This document shows positions 23,969 through 38,200 of a stretch of 64,000 nt of DNA, piece after piece (positions within the stretch are counted from its first letter, which is position 1; each line of letters starts with the position of its first letter). This DNA is from Halorubrum yunnanense (GTDB lineage: Archaea > Halobacteriota > Halobacteria > Halobacteriales > Haloferacaceae). Below the pieces are notes generated by a model. That model was given only the letters and a program-made list of their open reading frames with translations. It did no database searches and was not told the DNA's origin. A program made the translations under genes and the position numbers. The DNA lies in assembly GCF_026586675.1 (NCBI RefSeq), contig NZ_JAODIX010000031.1, positions 1 to 64,000 on the forward strand. Reading direction: 5' to 3'.

Positions 23969-25180
23969 TCACCACGCTGAGCGCAACACGCCCTCGATCG
24001 CCTCCGGCGTCGGGTCGAGGCCCTCGGGAGCGCGGTCCATACACCAGTCGTCGACGACGTACTCGGCGATCGCCGGGAGGTCGGCCTCGTCGGCCGCCGG
24101 GATATCCCGGAGCCGCCCCGGAACCGCCAGCGCGTCGCGGACCGCGGCGACGGCGTCCACGACGTCCTCCGCTATCGCGTCGTCGTCGCGGCCGTCGGCG
24201 TCGACGCCCAGTCCAGCGGCGAGCGCCCGGCGGCTCGCGTCGACCTCGTCGAAGAGGTACGCGAGGACGTGCGGCGCGACGATCGCGTGGACGTCGCCCT
24301 GCTGGACGTCGTAGCGTCGCGCGAACCCGTGGCCGAACGCGTGGATCACCGAGATCCGGCGGTCGAACTGGACGAGCAGCGCGCCGACCACGGCCCGGTC
24401 CATCGCGGTCTCGCTCGCCGGCCGGTCTCCGGCCACTCGGGGGAGTGCGTCGGTGAGGAGCCGCAGCCCGTGGACCGCGCTCGCGTCGCTCACGGGTGTC
24501 GCGTCGCTCGCGTACGGCGTCTCGATCCCCTTGTCGAAGCCGTTCATCGCCGACCCCGCGAGCGCCGACTCCGGAGTCGTCTCGAACAGCGCCGGGTCGG
24601 CGAGGTCGACGACCGGCATCGGTCCGTCCCCGCTGACGGTCAGCGGCTGACCGGTGGGCGACTCGTCGGCGGAAAGCACCTCCAGCGAGCCGCCCGTGGA
24701 GAGGTCCGCGCCTGCGAACGTCGTCGGGACCACGGCGACCGGGAGCGAGGGGTCGACCCCGGGCGCGAGCGACCCGAGCGCGTCGGGGCCGTCCGCCGCG
24801 TCGGCGCGGAGCCCGTTGAGGTCCCGGCTGTCGACGTCGAGCATCGCCGCCTGCCGGGCGACGTCGAGGCTGCTGCCACCGCCGACCGCGACGAGGGCCT
24901 CCGCGCCGACCTCGGCGCGCTTATCCAGGAGGTCGTACGCCGTCTCGACGCGCTTGCCGGGAGTCGTCCCGTCGAAGACGCCGGCGAACCGGTCGCCGAG
25001 CCCCTCCCGGACGGGGTCCATCAGGTCGTCGTTGGCGCCGACGTTGGAGCCGCAGACGACGAGCGCGTCGCCGAGCCCCCTCTCGCCGAGGACCGCGCTC
25101 AGCTCGCTCGCGCGACCCCGTCCGTACAGGATCTCACAGCCCCGGTAGTCGTGCTCGAAGGTGTCCGCGATCGGTAGCAT
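23969..25180 (-). CDS. Iron-containing (group III) alcohol dehydrogenase
   Basis: The 403-residue enzyme has an N-terminal Rossmann-like half with the dinucleotide motif ALVAVGGGSSLDVARQAAML (about 93-112) and a helical metal-binding half with SAMNGFDKGIETPYAS, ISVIHAFGHGFARR and GDVHAIVAPHVLAYL, which hold the metal-ligand Asp/His residues. Substrate range within this family (alcohols, glycerol, 1,2-diols) cannot be decided. It converges on the surface-protein gene with 21 bp between stop codons. Confidence 0.88.
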   Translation of the reverse strand: MLPIADTFEHDYRGCEILYGRGRASELSAVLGERGLGDALVVCGSNVGANDDLMDPVREGLGDRFAGVFDGTTPGKRVETAYDLLDKRAEVGAEALVAVGGGSSLDVARQAAMLDVDSRDLNGLRADAADGPDALGSLAPGVDPSLPVAVVPTTFAGADLSTGGSLEVLSADESPTGQPLTVSGDGPMPVVDLADPALFETTPESALAGSAMNGFDKGIETPYASDATPVSDASAVHGLRLLTDALPRVAGDRPASETAMDRAVVGALLVQFDRRISVIHAFGHGFARRYDVQQGDVHAIVAPHVLAYLFDEVDASRRALAAGLGVDADGRDDDAIAEDVVDAVAAVRDALAVPGRLRDIPAADEADLPAIAEYVVDDWCMDRAPEGLDPTPEAIEGVLRSAW

Positions 25181-25325
25181 CGCGGTCGCCTACGCCCGGC
25201 TGCCGCTTGTAGCTGTGGGAGTCGGCGGTCCGCCGGGCGATCGACGGTGCCGGTCGGAGCCGCCTCCACAAGAGCCAACCCGCTGCGGGTCGGAGCCTCA
25301 GGTCCGGTCGATCGACCGACACACC

Positions 25326-26297
25326 ATGCACCGGTTCCCCCCGCTCCCCGACCTCGACGCCCCGGAGACGCCCGACGACCTCCTTCAGGGCCACCTCTGG
25401 CTCCTCGAACTGATCGACGGGACGGGCCTACGCTTCTCGATGGACGAGTCCGGACTCCTCCGGTTCGGCGGTCCAGAAGCGACGTACGCCGACCTCGACG
25501 CGGTCCCGATCGCGCTCCGGCCCGCGGTCAGAGGCGTCCGCGAGCGGTTCGACCGAGAGGCGCTCCGGAGCGCCGTCGACGAGCCCGCCGGCGTGACGTT
25601 CCTCGGCGTCGCGACCCGCCGCCGCGGGACGGACTACGACTGGGACCGGATCCCGCCGTTTCTCGGCACCGACGTGTGGGTGGGAGCGGCCGACGAGGCG
25701 ACCGCGCGCGAGGGAGCGGGCGCGAGAGCGGGAGAGGGGACCTTCCGACCGCCCGACGCCGCCGCGGCGATCTTCGACGGGATCGGACTGGAGCCGGTCA
25801 ACGCGGTGGCGCGCGAGGTGAACGCCCGCGACTTCGACCCCGACGACTACGCGGTCCCGGCGTCGGCGTGGCGCGACGGCCCGGCCGCGGGCGTCGTCGT
25901 CCGGAACAAGCGCGGCGGACGCGGGATGATTCGGAGAGCGGGCGACGACGCGGACCCCCTCGTCGGGGACGAGCGCGCGGCCGACGGACGAGACGGCTGT
26001 CCTGCGGACCTCGAGGAGCTCGCCGCGACCCACGCCGTCTCGAAGCGGTTCGAGCCGATCGTCGCGGCCCTCGAGCGGCGCGGCGAGCCGGCGACGGTCG
26101 ACGGCCTCGCGGACCGGACCCTCGAGGCGGTCGCTAGGGAGACAGCCCTGCAGTTCGGGGAGGGAGAGACTGGCCCCCACGAGGTCGACATTGCCCGGTT
26201 CCGCGCGTCGGTCGTCGATCGTGCACGGGCGTTTCTCGACGAGCGCCGCGGCGGGTCGGGCGGCGCGGCGTCGCTCGGGCGTACGGACGAGGAGTGA
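25326..26297 (+). CDS. Conserved haloarchaeal protein next to gyrB, possible nucleotidyltransferase/RNA-ligase-like fold
   Basis: The 323-residue protein (ATG at 25326, TGA at 26295-26297) has no motif I can assign with confidence. The segment AAGVVVRNKRGGRGMIRR (about residues 194-211) looks like motif IV of ATP-dependent RNA/DNA ligases and related nucleotidyltransferases, and VTFLGVATRRRGTDYDWDRIP (about 92-112) could be an earlier core strand. The expected motif I Lys (KxDG) is not apparent, so a ligase is not claimed. It lies 87 bp upstream of gyrB on the same strand but gyrB has its own promoter. DNA/RNA metabolism is suggested only by position. Confidence 0.6.
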   Translation: MHRFPPLPDLDAPETPDDLLQGHLWLLELIDGTGLRFSMDESGLLRFGGPEATYADLDAVPIALRPAVRGVRERFDREALRSAVDEPAGVTFLGVATRRRGTDYDWDRIPPFLGTDVWVGAADEATAREGAGARAGEGTFRPPDAAAAIFDGIGLEPVNAVAREVNARDFDPDDYAVPASAWRDGPAAGVVVRNKRGGRGMIRRAGDDADPLVGDERAADGRDGCPADLEELAATHAVSKRFEPIVAALERRGEPATVDGLADRTLEAVARETALQFGEGETGPHEVDIARFRASVVDRARAFLDERRGGSGGAASLGRTDEE

Positions 26298-30862
<4,565 letters not shown>

Positions 30863-30952
30863 CGTCCCCGCCGTAGCAGCGAGCGTCCCGGCCCGGGGTG
30901 ACGCGTACCCCAGGAAAATTACTTAGGGTCACCGCGGAAACTCTCGGACGGG

Positions 30953-33067
30953 ATGGACGAGTACGAGGGGATAGACGAGATCGTACACGAGCCTACTGAG
31001 GCGTTCGCCGAGTCGACGAACGTCGCCGCGTTCATGGACGAGTACGGGATCGACGACTACGAGGCGCTGATCGAACGCACCACCTCGGAAGTCGCCGGCG
31101 AGCCCGAGTCCGGCGTCGACTGGTTCTGGGACGAGGTCGTCGACTACCTCGATATCGACTTCTACGCCGACTACGATGCGGTCCGAGACGACGCCGACGG
31201 GCCGCAGTTCGCCGACTGGTACCCCGGCGGCGAGATCAACGTCGCGCACAACGTCGTCGACCGCCACGCCGCGGCCGACGCCCCGAACCGCGACCGAGTC
31301 GCGCTGATCTGGGAGGGGGAACCCGGCGACGTTCGGGAGGTGACCTTCCGCGAGTTGGCCCGGCAGACGAACCGCGTCGCCAACTACCTCGACTCGGTCG
31401 GCGTCGAGACCGGGGACACCGTGGGGCTGTACATGCCGATGGTGCCCGAGGTCGCTTCGATCCTCTACGCCTGCCTGAAGGTCGGCGCCATCGCGGTGCC
31501 GATCTTCTCGGGGTTCGGCACCGAGGCGACGGCGACCCGGATCGCCGACGCCGAGCCGGCGGTCCTGTTCACGGGCGACGGCTTCTACCGCCGCGGGAGC
31601 GAGGTGCGGCTGAAGGCGACCGCCGACGAGGCGATCGCGGACGCGGGGCACGTTGAGCACACCGTGGTGTACGACCGCTTGGGCGCGACGCCGGCGAGCG
31701 ACGAGGGCGGCGAAAGCGACGCGGCGAGCGCCGCCACCGATCCGGCGGGCGCCGCCACCGATCCGGTCCCGTGGCATCCCGACCGCGACGCCACGTGGGA
31801 CGAGGCTGTCGCCTCGCGACCGACCGACTACGAGACGAAGCGACTCCCCAGCGACCAGGCGTCCATGCTGCTGTACTCCTCGGGGACGACGGGCGAGCCG
31901 AAGGGGATCGTCCACACCCACGCGGGCGTCCTCACGCAGTGCGCCAAGGAGATCCACTTCGGCTTCGACCGGAAGCCCGGCGACCGCTTCTTCTGGGTCT
32001 CCGATATCGGCTGGATGATGGGGCCGTGGACGCTAATCGGGAACCACGCGTTCGGCGGCACCGTGGTGATGTACGAGGGCGCGCCGGACCACCCCGAGCC
32101 CGACCGCTTCTGGGAGCTGATCGACCGCCACGGGATCACGCAGTTCGGCATCTCGCCGACCGCGATCCGCGCGCTCCGGAAGCACGGCAGCCGTCGGACG
32201 GGGTCCGACGAGCCATCCGACTCCGAGGGAGTCGGAGACGACGAGTGGGTCGAGGGCCACGACCTCTCCTCGCTCCGGATCTTGGGTTCGACCGGCGAGC
32301 CGTGGGACCCCGAGTCGTGGCGCTGGTTCTACGACGCGGTCGGCGGCGGCGACTGCCCGATCATCAACATCTCCGGCGGCACCGAGATCTGCGGCTGCTT
32401 CCTGATGCCGATGCCGAACCGGCCGCTGAAGCCCTGCACGCTCGGGGGCCCCGGGCTCGGGATGGACATCGACATCGTCGACGAGGCGGGAGAGTCCGTC
32501 AGGGAGTCGGGCGAGCGCGGCTACCTCGTCGCCCGCGACTCCTGTCCGTCGATGACGAAGTCGCTGTGGTCCGGCGACGAGCGCTACCTCGAGGAGTACT
32601 GGTCGACGTGGGAAGACCTGTGGGACCACGGCGACTTCGCGCAGAAGGACGACGACGGCTTCTGGTTCCTCCACGGGCGCGCCGACGACGCCCTGAACGT
32701 CGCCGGGCGGAAGGTCGGCCCGGCCGAGATCGAGGGCGTGCTCATCGACCACGACGCCGTCAACCAGGCGGCCGCGGTCGGCGTTCCGGACGACACGACC
32801 GGCACCGCGGTGGTCGCGTACGTCGTCCTCGAACCGGGCGTCGAGCCGGGCGACGACCTCCGCGCGGAGCTGCGCGCGCTCGTGGGCGAGGAGCACGGGA
32901 AGCCGTTCCGGCCGCGCGAGTTGCTGTTCGTCGACGCCTTTCCGAAGACGCAGTCCGGGAAGATCATCCGGCGCGCCATCGAGTCGGTATATAAAGGGGA
33001 GGACCCCGGTGACCTCTCGTCGATGGAGAACCCGGAGGCGTTGGCGGACCTCCGCGACGCGGCCTGA
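30953..33067 (+). CDS. Acetyl-/acyl-CoA synthetase (AMP-forming)
   Basis: A 704-residue adenylate-forming enzyme of the ACS type. It has the AMP-binding P-loop-like motif YSSGTTGEPKGIVHTH (about 304-319), the substrate-pocket motif SGGTEICG (near 475) and the core hinge HGRADDALNVAGRKVGPAEIE (about 575-595). The acetylation-target Lys is in TQSGKIIRRAIE near 675. The N-terminus (about 1-110) is longer than in bacterial Acs and has many Asp/Glu. A variable Ala/Asp-rich insert occurs near 245-270. Acid chain length (acetate, propionate or longer) is not determinable. An A/T-rich promoter (about 30914-30923) lies 30 bp upstream. Confidence 0.88.
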   Translation: MDEYEGIDEIVHEPTEAFAESTNVAAFMDEYGIDDYEALIERTTSEVAGEPESGVDWFWDEVVDYLDIDFYADYDAVRDDADGPQFADWYPGGEINVAHNVVDRHAAADAPNRDRVALIWEGEPGDVREVTFRELARQTNRVANYLDSVGVETGDTVGLYMPMVPEVASILYACLKVGAIAVPIFSGFGTEATATRIADAEPAVLFTGDGFYRRGSEVRLKATADEAIADAGHVEHTVVYDRLGATPASDEGGESDAASAATDPAGAATDPVPWHPDRDATWDEAVASRPTDYETKRLPSDQASMLLYSSGTTGEPKGIVHTHAGVLTQCAKEIHFGFDRKPGDRFFWVSDIGWMMGPWTLIGNHAFGGTVVMYEGAPDHPEPDRFWELIDRHGITQFGISPTAIRALRKHGSRRTGSDEPSDSEGVGDDEWVEGHDLSSLRILGSTGEPWDPESWRWFYDAVGGGDCPIINISGGTEICGCFLMPMPNRPLKPCTLGGPGLGMDIDIVDEAGESVRESGERGYLVARDSCPSMTKSLWSGDERYLEEYWSTWEDLWDHGDFAQKDDDGFWFLHGRADDALNVAGRKVGPAEIEGVLIDHDAVNQAAAVGVPDDTTGTAVVAYVVLEPGVEPGDDLRAELRALVGEEHGKPFRPRELLFVDAFPKTQSGKIIRRAIESVYKGEDPGDLSSMENPEALADLRDAA

Positions 33068-33084
33068 CGGTCGCGACGGCAGCG

Positions 33085-33555
33085 CTATTCGGCCGCGTCC
33101 GCGACCGCCGCCGCCAGCGCGTCGTAGTCCGGCTCCTGTCCGGCGTTCTCCGCGAGCCAGCGGTACGTCACGACGCCGTCGCCGTCGATCACGAAGACGG
33201 CCCGCCGTGCGACCGTGTCGACGCCGTAGTGGTCGAACGACTCGATCACCTCGTACGCCTCTATCGCGCGGTGGGCCGGGTCGGCCACGAGCGCGAACGG
33301 GAGCTCGTACTCCGTCCGGTAGGCGGCCAGCGCGTGCGGGAGGTCGGTGCTCACGCCGAACAGGGTGCAGTCACCGCGGTCGAACCCGTCTCGGAGCGCC
33401 TCCATCTCGTCGGTGCAGGTGTTCGAGAAGGCGGCCGGAAAGAAGGCGAGCACCACGGGCTCGTCGCCGAGGTGGTCGGCCAGTCGGAACGGCTCGATGT
33501 CGTCGTCCACGAGCGAGGCGGTGAAGTCGGGGGCGTCGTCGCCGACGGCTGTCAT
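33085..33555 (-). CDS. Peroxiredoxin (AhpC/TSA, AhpE-like)
   Basis: 156 residues with the thioredoxin-like fold. The peroxidatic Cys lies in FFPAAFSNTCTDEMEALRD (about residues 37-55), where the second of the family positions is preceded by Asn-Thr, giving the TxxC pattern. VSTDLPHALAAYRTEYELPFALVAD and RAVFVIDGDGVVTYRWL complete the fold. No resolving Cys is evident in the C-terminal part, which fits a one-Cys mechanism recycled by an external thiol. It reduces hydroperoxides in the cytoplasm. Convergent with the acyl-CoA synthetase, divergent from tatA. Confidence 0.9.
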   Translation of the reverse strand: MTAVGDDAPDFTASLVDDDIEPFRLADHLGDEPVVLAFFPAAFSNTCTDEMEALRDGFDRGDCTLFGVSTDLPHALAAYRTEYELPFALVADPAHRAIEAYEVIESFDHYGVDTVARRAVFVIDGDGVVTYRWLAENAGQEPDYDALAAAVADAAE

Positions 33556-33716
33556 ACCCGTCGGTTGCGCCGCGGGCGTATCACGGTTTCGCCGTCCGCC
33601 GGTCGGGTCACCGATACGGTGGAATTTCCGGGGGCGTTGCCCCGCTAACGACGACCTCGCGTCGGCTCACCGAGGCAAAAAGACTATAATCGCAAGCGGG
33701 CTACAGCCGGATAGAG

Positions 33717-34022
33717 ATGGCAAGTGCGATTCCACTAATCGGCGGCATTCCGGCGGGCCCTGAGCTCCTCATTATCCTGCTCGTGCTGGTCCTCCTGTTC
33801 GGAGCGAACAAGATTCCGAAGCTCGCTCGGTCGACCGGCCAGGCGATGGGCGAGTTCAAGAAGGGACGCGAGGAGGTAGAGGACGAACTACAGCAGATGC
33901 AGGGCGACGAGGACTCGGCGGTCGAGGCGGACTCGACGGTCGACGCCGACTCGACCGTCGACCGGGACGCGATCGTCGACGAGGACGAGGACCTCGAGAC
34001 CGAGAAAGAGACGAGCGCGTAG
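33717..34022 (+). CDS. tatA: Twin-arginine translocase subunit TatA/E
   Basis: 101 residues: an N-terminal membrane helix (GPELLIILLVLVLLFG, about 14-29) followed by the amphipathic helix NKIPKLARSTGQAMGEFKKGREEVE and an acidic tail containing short repeats of the type DSTVDADSTVDRD. The conserved Phe-Gly at the hinge is present. TatA oligomerises to move folded proteins across the membrane; the Tat route is the main export path in haloarchaea and would serve the lipoprotein encoded at 465-776. A short A/T stretch (ACTATAATCG, about 33682-33691) precedes the gene. Confidence 0.93.
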   Translation: MASAIPLIGGIPAGPELLIILLVLVLLFGANKIPKLARSTGQAMGEFKKGREEVEDELQQMQGDEDSAVEADSTVDADSTVDRDAIVDEDEDLETEKETSA

Positions 34023-34075
34023 ACCGCCCGGCGACGCCGACCGATCCCCGCCGCGACATCTTCTCCACCCGCGTT

Positions 34076-34148
34076 GGGCGCGTGGCCTAGCGGACAGGGC
34101 GAGAGGTTCCTAACCTCTCGATCGCGGGTTCGAATCCCGTCGCGCCCG
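34076..34148 (+). tRNA. tRNA-Arg, anticodon CCT
   Basis: A complete 73-base cloverleaf: acceptor stem GGGCGCG pairs with CGCGCCC at 34141-34147 and G34148 is the discriminator. The anticodon stem AGAGG/CCTCT encloses TTCCTAA, so the anticodon is CCT, reading AGG. The T arm GGGTTCGAATCCC is perfect. No intron and no encoded CCA. The 3' part is duplicated about 188 bp downstream. Confidence 0.95.
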
Positions 34149-34416
34149 TATCTCACTCCGTTCGATACGGGCGCGACTGGCTCCACGCTCGCTCACTCCG
34201 TTCGCTCGCGTGGATCCCGCCGCGCCCGCTACCTGCGAACGAAATGAGCAGTAGCGGCACAAGCGGGATTCGAACCCTATCAGTCGCGCGCAGCGAGCGA
34301 GCACGTCTGATTCCGGTTCGAATCCCGTCGCGTCCGTTCCTTCGCTTCGCTCAGTCACGGGCGCGACTGGCTCCACGCTCGCTCACTCCGTTCGCTCGCG
34401 TGGATCCCGTCGCGCC
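34127..34416 (+). repeat. Duplicated tRNA-Arg 3' end plus flank (tRNA-associated scar)
   Basis: GGTTCGAATCCCGTCGCG occurs in the tRNA (34127-34144) and again at 34315-34332. A 59-base block after it (34168-34226) recurs at 34358-34416 with one difference seen by eye. An inverted T-arm fragment (GGGATTCGAACCC, about 34265-34277) lies between. No protein gene is visible in 34149-34424. The pattern fits remnants of integration at, or duplication of, the tRNA gene. Confidence 0.7.
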
Positions 34417-34424
34417 GCACCTTT

Positions 34425-35126
34425 TTAAAAAGAATCGTCTAATCGCGGGAACGACCGCCACGCGAGCCACACCGCTCCGACGGCGATCGCGAGCGTCGCG
34501 CCCGCCAGCAGCGGGCCGGGCTCGTACAAGAGGGGCGGGTGGTAGCCGAGCCCGTAGTCGAGGGCGACGTTGCCGACGGCGAGCGCGAGCGCGAGCCCCA
34601 GCGCGCCGCGGGTCGTCCGGCCGAACGCCGGGAACAGCAGCGCGAGGCCGACGAAACAGAGGTGCGTGCCGAGCACGCCCCAGTAGTAGATCCACGCGTC
34701 GGGGGCCGCGACGTACCGCGAGAAGGCGAGGTTCAACGACACCAGCGGCCAGAGGCCGAACGTAACCAGCCAGACGAACGCGAGGGTGTGGAGGTACGCC
34801 AGCGCCCGTGACGTCCGCGCGTCGGCGACGCGGCCACCGCGGCGCACCGCGGGTACGAGGCTTAAAAGGACAACTCCGCCGAGCGCGACTGCGACCGCCG
34901 AGTCCGCGTACAACGGCCACAGGGGGACCGGTACGTCGCCGGCGGTCGGGGCGTAGTAGCCGATTCCCACCGCGAGCATGAACGCGACGAACGCGAGCAC
35001 GACGCCGAGGCTCCGAGGCGTGCCGAGCAGCTCCTCGGCGATCGCCGCGCGAACGCGACGGCGCACGGCCGGTCGTCGGAGGCGACCGAGCGCGTCGCGG
35101 ACCGAAGCGTCGTCTGGGGATGCCAC
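34425..35126 (-). CDS. DUF1405-family membrane protein
   Basis: 233 residues with six or seven helices (about 40-60, 72-92, 108-128, 136-158, 164-180, 188-203, 206-224). The pattern WIYYWGVLGTHLCFVGLALLFPA and the spaced YADSAVA segment fit the DUF1405 family of archaeal and bacillar membrane proteins. No function is established to my knowledge. The gene is divergent from the pilus operon. Confidence 0.8.
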   Translation of the reverse strand: MASPDDASVRDALGRLRRPAVRRRVRAAIAEELLGTPRSLGVVLAFVAFMLAVGIGYYAPTAGDVPVPLWPLYADSAVAVALGGVVLLSLVPAVRRGGRVADARTSRALAYLHTLAFVWLVTFGLWPLVSLNLAFSRYVAAPDAWIYYWGVLGTHLCFVGLALLFPAFGRTTRGALGLALALAVGNVALDYGLGYHPPLLYEPGPLLAGATLAIAVGAVWLAWRSFPRLDDSF

Positions 35127-35236
35127 GCCGTCGCTTCGGCGCGCATTGACCTAAAAGCCGACCCTCTCAGTCGGTGATTATCAGTCCCGGGGTTTTGCGA
35201 GACACCTTTTTCAACGGTCGACCTGTTTTCGCACGC

Positions 35237-38200
35237 ATGGCAACCGAGGACGCCGAGCGCTCGCCGCAGTCGCCCGACGAGGCGGCGGCGGAAGCGCCGC
35301 TGGCGTCCGTCGCGCCCGTCACGCGCGGCCGCTACTCTTGGCGGTCGTTCCTGACCGACCGCGGCCGCGCCGACGCCGCGGCGGAGCTGTACGCGGACGT
35401 CGGCGAGGAGCCGGCAGTCCCGGCGAGCGCCGTCGCCGCGCACGCCGAGAGCGGCGCCGACCGCGTGCTCCGCGCGTCGGGCGTCGGCGAGCCGTTCGTG
35501 GCCGACGGCGACACGCCGGTCTCCGGTCACGGGACGCCGGACGCGGGGACGTTCGTGGTGGGCGAAGACCACGTCGTGCTCACCGGTGACGCCGTCGTCC
35601 CCGACGGCACATCGACGGCGGCGGTGGACTCCGGGGCGTTCCAACCGTCGGGCGACGAGGAGGAGGACCCGACCGGCGACGAGGGGGAAACCGACGATAC
35701 CGACGGGGAGGCCGTCGAAGACGCCGAGCGCGACGGTGCCCTCGACGACGACCTCGGAGACGGCGACGCCGCGGACGATCCGAACGGCGAGACCGACAGG
35801 TTCGACTCCGACACGGCCGAGTCCGACGACGAGCCGGGGATCGAAGTCGGCCCCGACTGCGTCACCGGAACGGTCGCCGTCGCCGCCGCCGACGTCGAGG
35901 CCGTTCCGAGACGCGCGCCGACCGCCGAGGAGTGGGCGCGCGTCGACGTCGACCCGAGCGAGTCCCTCGGGTTCGAACCGTCGGAGACGGGGTACCGGGT
36001 CCGGGCGGCCGCGGCCGTCGGCGACGTTCTCTGGGACCTGTGTGCGGCCCGATACGACCCGTACTCGGTGCCGGTGCTCAAGCGGTACTACACGTGGGAC
36101 GACTACCGCGACGAGTACTTCCTCGACGAGGAGGGAACCCCCCCGACCGACGAGGACGAGGAGCCCCTCGAGTTCACCCACGAGGACAAGACGGACGCGC
36201 TGGGGTTCGACCCCGACCGGACCGAGGAGCTGCTGGGCGCGGGCGGGGGAGCCGCCGACGAGCTCGCCGACCTAGTCGACGAGCGCACGGTGAACGTGAA
36301 CCCCGAGGTCGACGAGGACGAGTTCTTCTCGACGGCCGGGGGCGACACCACCCTCGCGAACCGGTACGACTTGGAGAAGGCGGTGCCGATGCCGAAGAAG
36401 ACCCACTTCCGCGAGATCGAGCGGTACTGGGTGAACAAGCCGTACGCGTTCGTGATCGTGTTCCGCTCGACAAAAGAGAACGAGGTGAAGTACTACGCGG
36501 TCCAGCCGTACCGGACCGAGATCGAGACGGACCTCGTCGAGTTCCTGACCGGGAAGCTCCGGACCTCGATCAAGTACGCCGACGAGGGGATCGCCGGCGG
36601 CGACGAGGAGTTCCGCAAGGACGTGATCGTCGACGAGGCGCTCACCCTCCTCGACCGGTACGAGCTCTACGAGCGCGAGGCGGGCGACCGCGGGGTGATC
36701 GACGACCTCGTCGACGAGGCGGTCGATCGGTTCGGCTTCGACGTCACGGAGGGGATCGCCGCCCGGATCTCCGAGTCGCTCGGCTACGAACCCCCGACGG
36801 AGTCGGAGCCGGCACCGGCGAAGATCCTCGCTCGACCCGAGCCCGCGGTGCTGGCCGAGGACCCGGAGACCCTCTCCGAGCACCAGGTCGAGAAGCTGCT
36901 GTACTACCTCAAGCGGGACTTCATCGGCTACGAGCGCATCGACCCGATCAAGTACGACATCAACGTCGAGGACATCTCCTGTGACGGGTACGACTCCCCC
37001 GTCTTCGTCTACCACTCCGACTACGAGCAGATCATCACCAACGTCTACCACGGGACCGACGAGCTCGACGACTTCGTCGTGAAGCTCGCGCAGCGCTCCG
37101 GGAAGGGGATCTCGAAGCGGCGCCCGCAGGTGGACGCCACCCTGCCGGACGGCTCCCGCGCCCAGCTCACGCTCGGCCGCGAGGTGTCGGACCACGGCAC
37201 CAACTACACCATCCGGCAGTTCAACGAGATCCCGTTCACGCCGATCGACCTGATCAACTGGAAGACATTCTCGCTCGACGAGATGGCGTTCCTCTGGCTC
37301 TCGATCGAGAACCACAAGAGCCTGATCTTCGCGGGGGGCACGGCCTCCGGGAAGACCACGAGCCTGAACGCGGTCTCTCTGTTTATTCCCTCGAACGCCA
37401 AGATCGTCTCGATCGAGGACACCCGCGAGGTCGAGCTCCCCCAGCGCAACTGGATCGCCTCCGTCACCCGCCCCTCTTTCTCCGACGACGACAAGGGCGA
37501 CATCGACGAGTTCGACCTGCTGGAGGCCGCGCTCCGCCAGCGCCCCGACTACATCGTGATGGGCGAGATCCGAGGCGAGGAGGGCCGGACCGCCTTCCAG
37601 GTGATGTCCACCGGTCACACCACCTACACCACCTTCCACGCCGACACGGTCGGCGAGGTGCTCAAGCGGTTCACGACCGAGCCGATCAACGTCTCGAAGA
37701 CGATGTTCACCGCCCTCGACCTGGTCTCCGTCCAGACGTCGACCCGGGTGCAGGGCAAGAAGGTGCGCCGGAACAAGTCGCTCACCGAGATCAACCACTA
37801 CGACGCCGAGAACGACGAGATCAACGTCCAGGACGTGTTCCAGTGGCAGGCGGAGACGGACGAGTTCCTCCAGATGGGCGACTCGAACACCCTCGAGGAT
37901 ATCATGTTCGACCGCGGGTGGAGCCGCGAGACGCTGAACGACGAGCTCCGGAAGCGGCGAGTCGTGCTGGCGTACCTCATCGACCGCGAGCTCAACAGCT
38001 ACGCGCAGGTGGCGGCGACGTTCCAGGCGTTCATCAACGACCCCGAGACGGTGCTCGCACTGATGGCCAACGAGGAGCTGGAGCGCTCGCTGGAGGACCT
38101 CCGGGAGATGGAGTCCGTCCTCATCAACGTCGACCGCGACAAGGAGGAGATGGTTCCCCGGCCGGACCCGGACGAGGCGGGCCGCCGGGAGGTCGAGCGG

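Noticed and set aside
34150-34424. Second complete tRNA gene downstream of tRNA-Arg
   Set aside because: Only the T arm and acceptor-like 3' end recur; no D arm or anticodon arm can be drawn.
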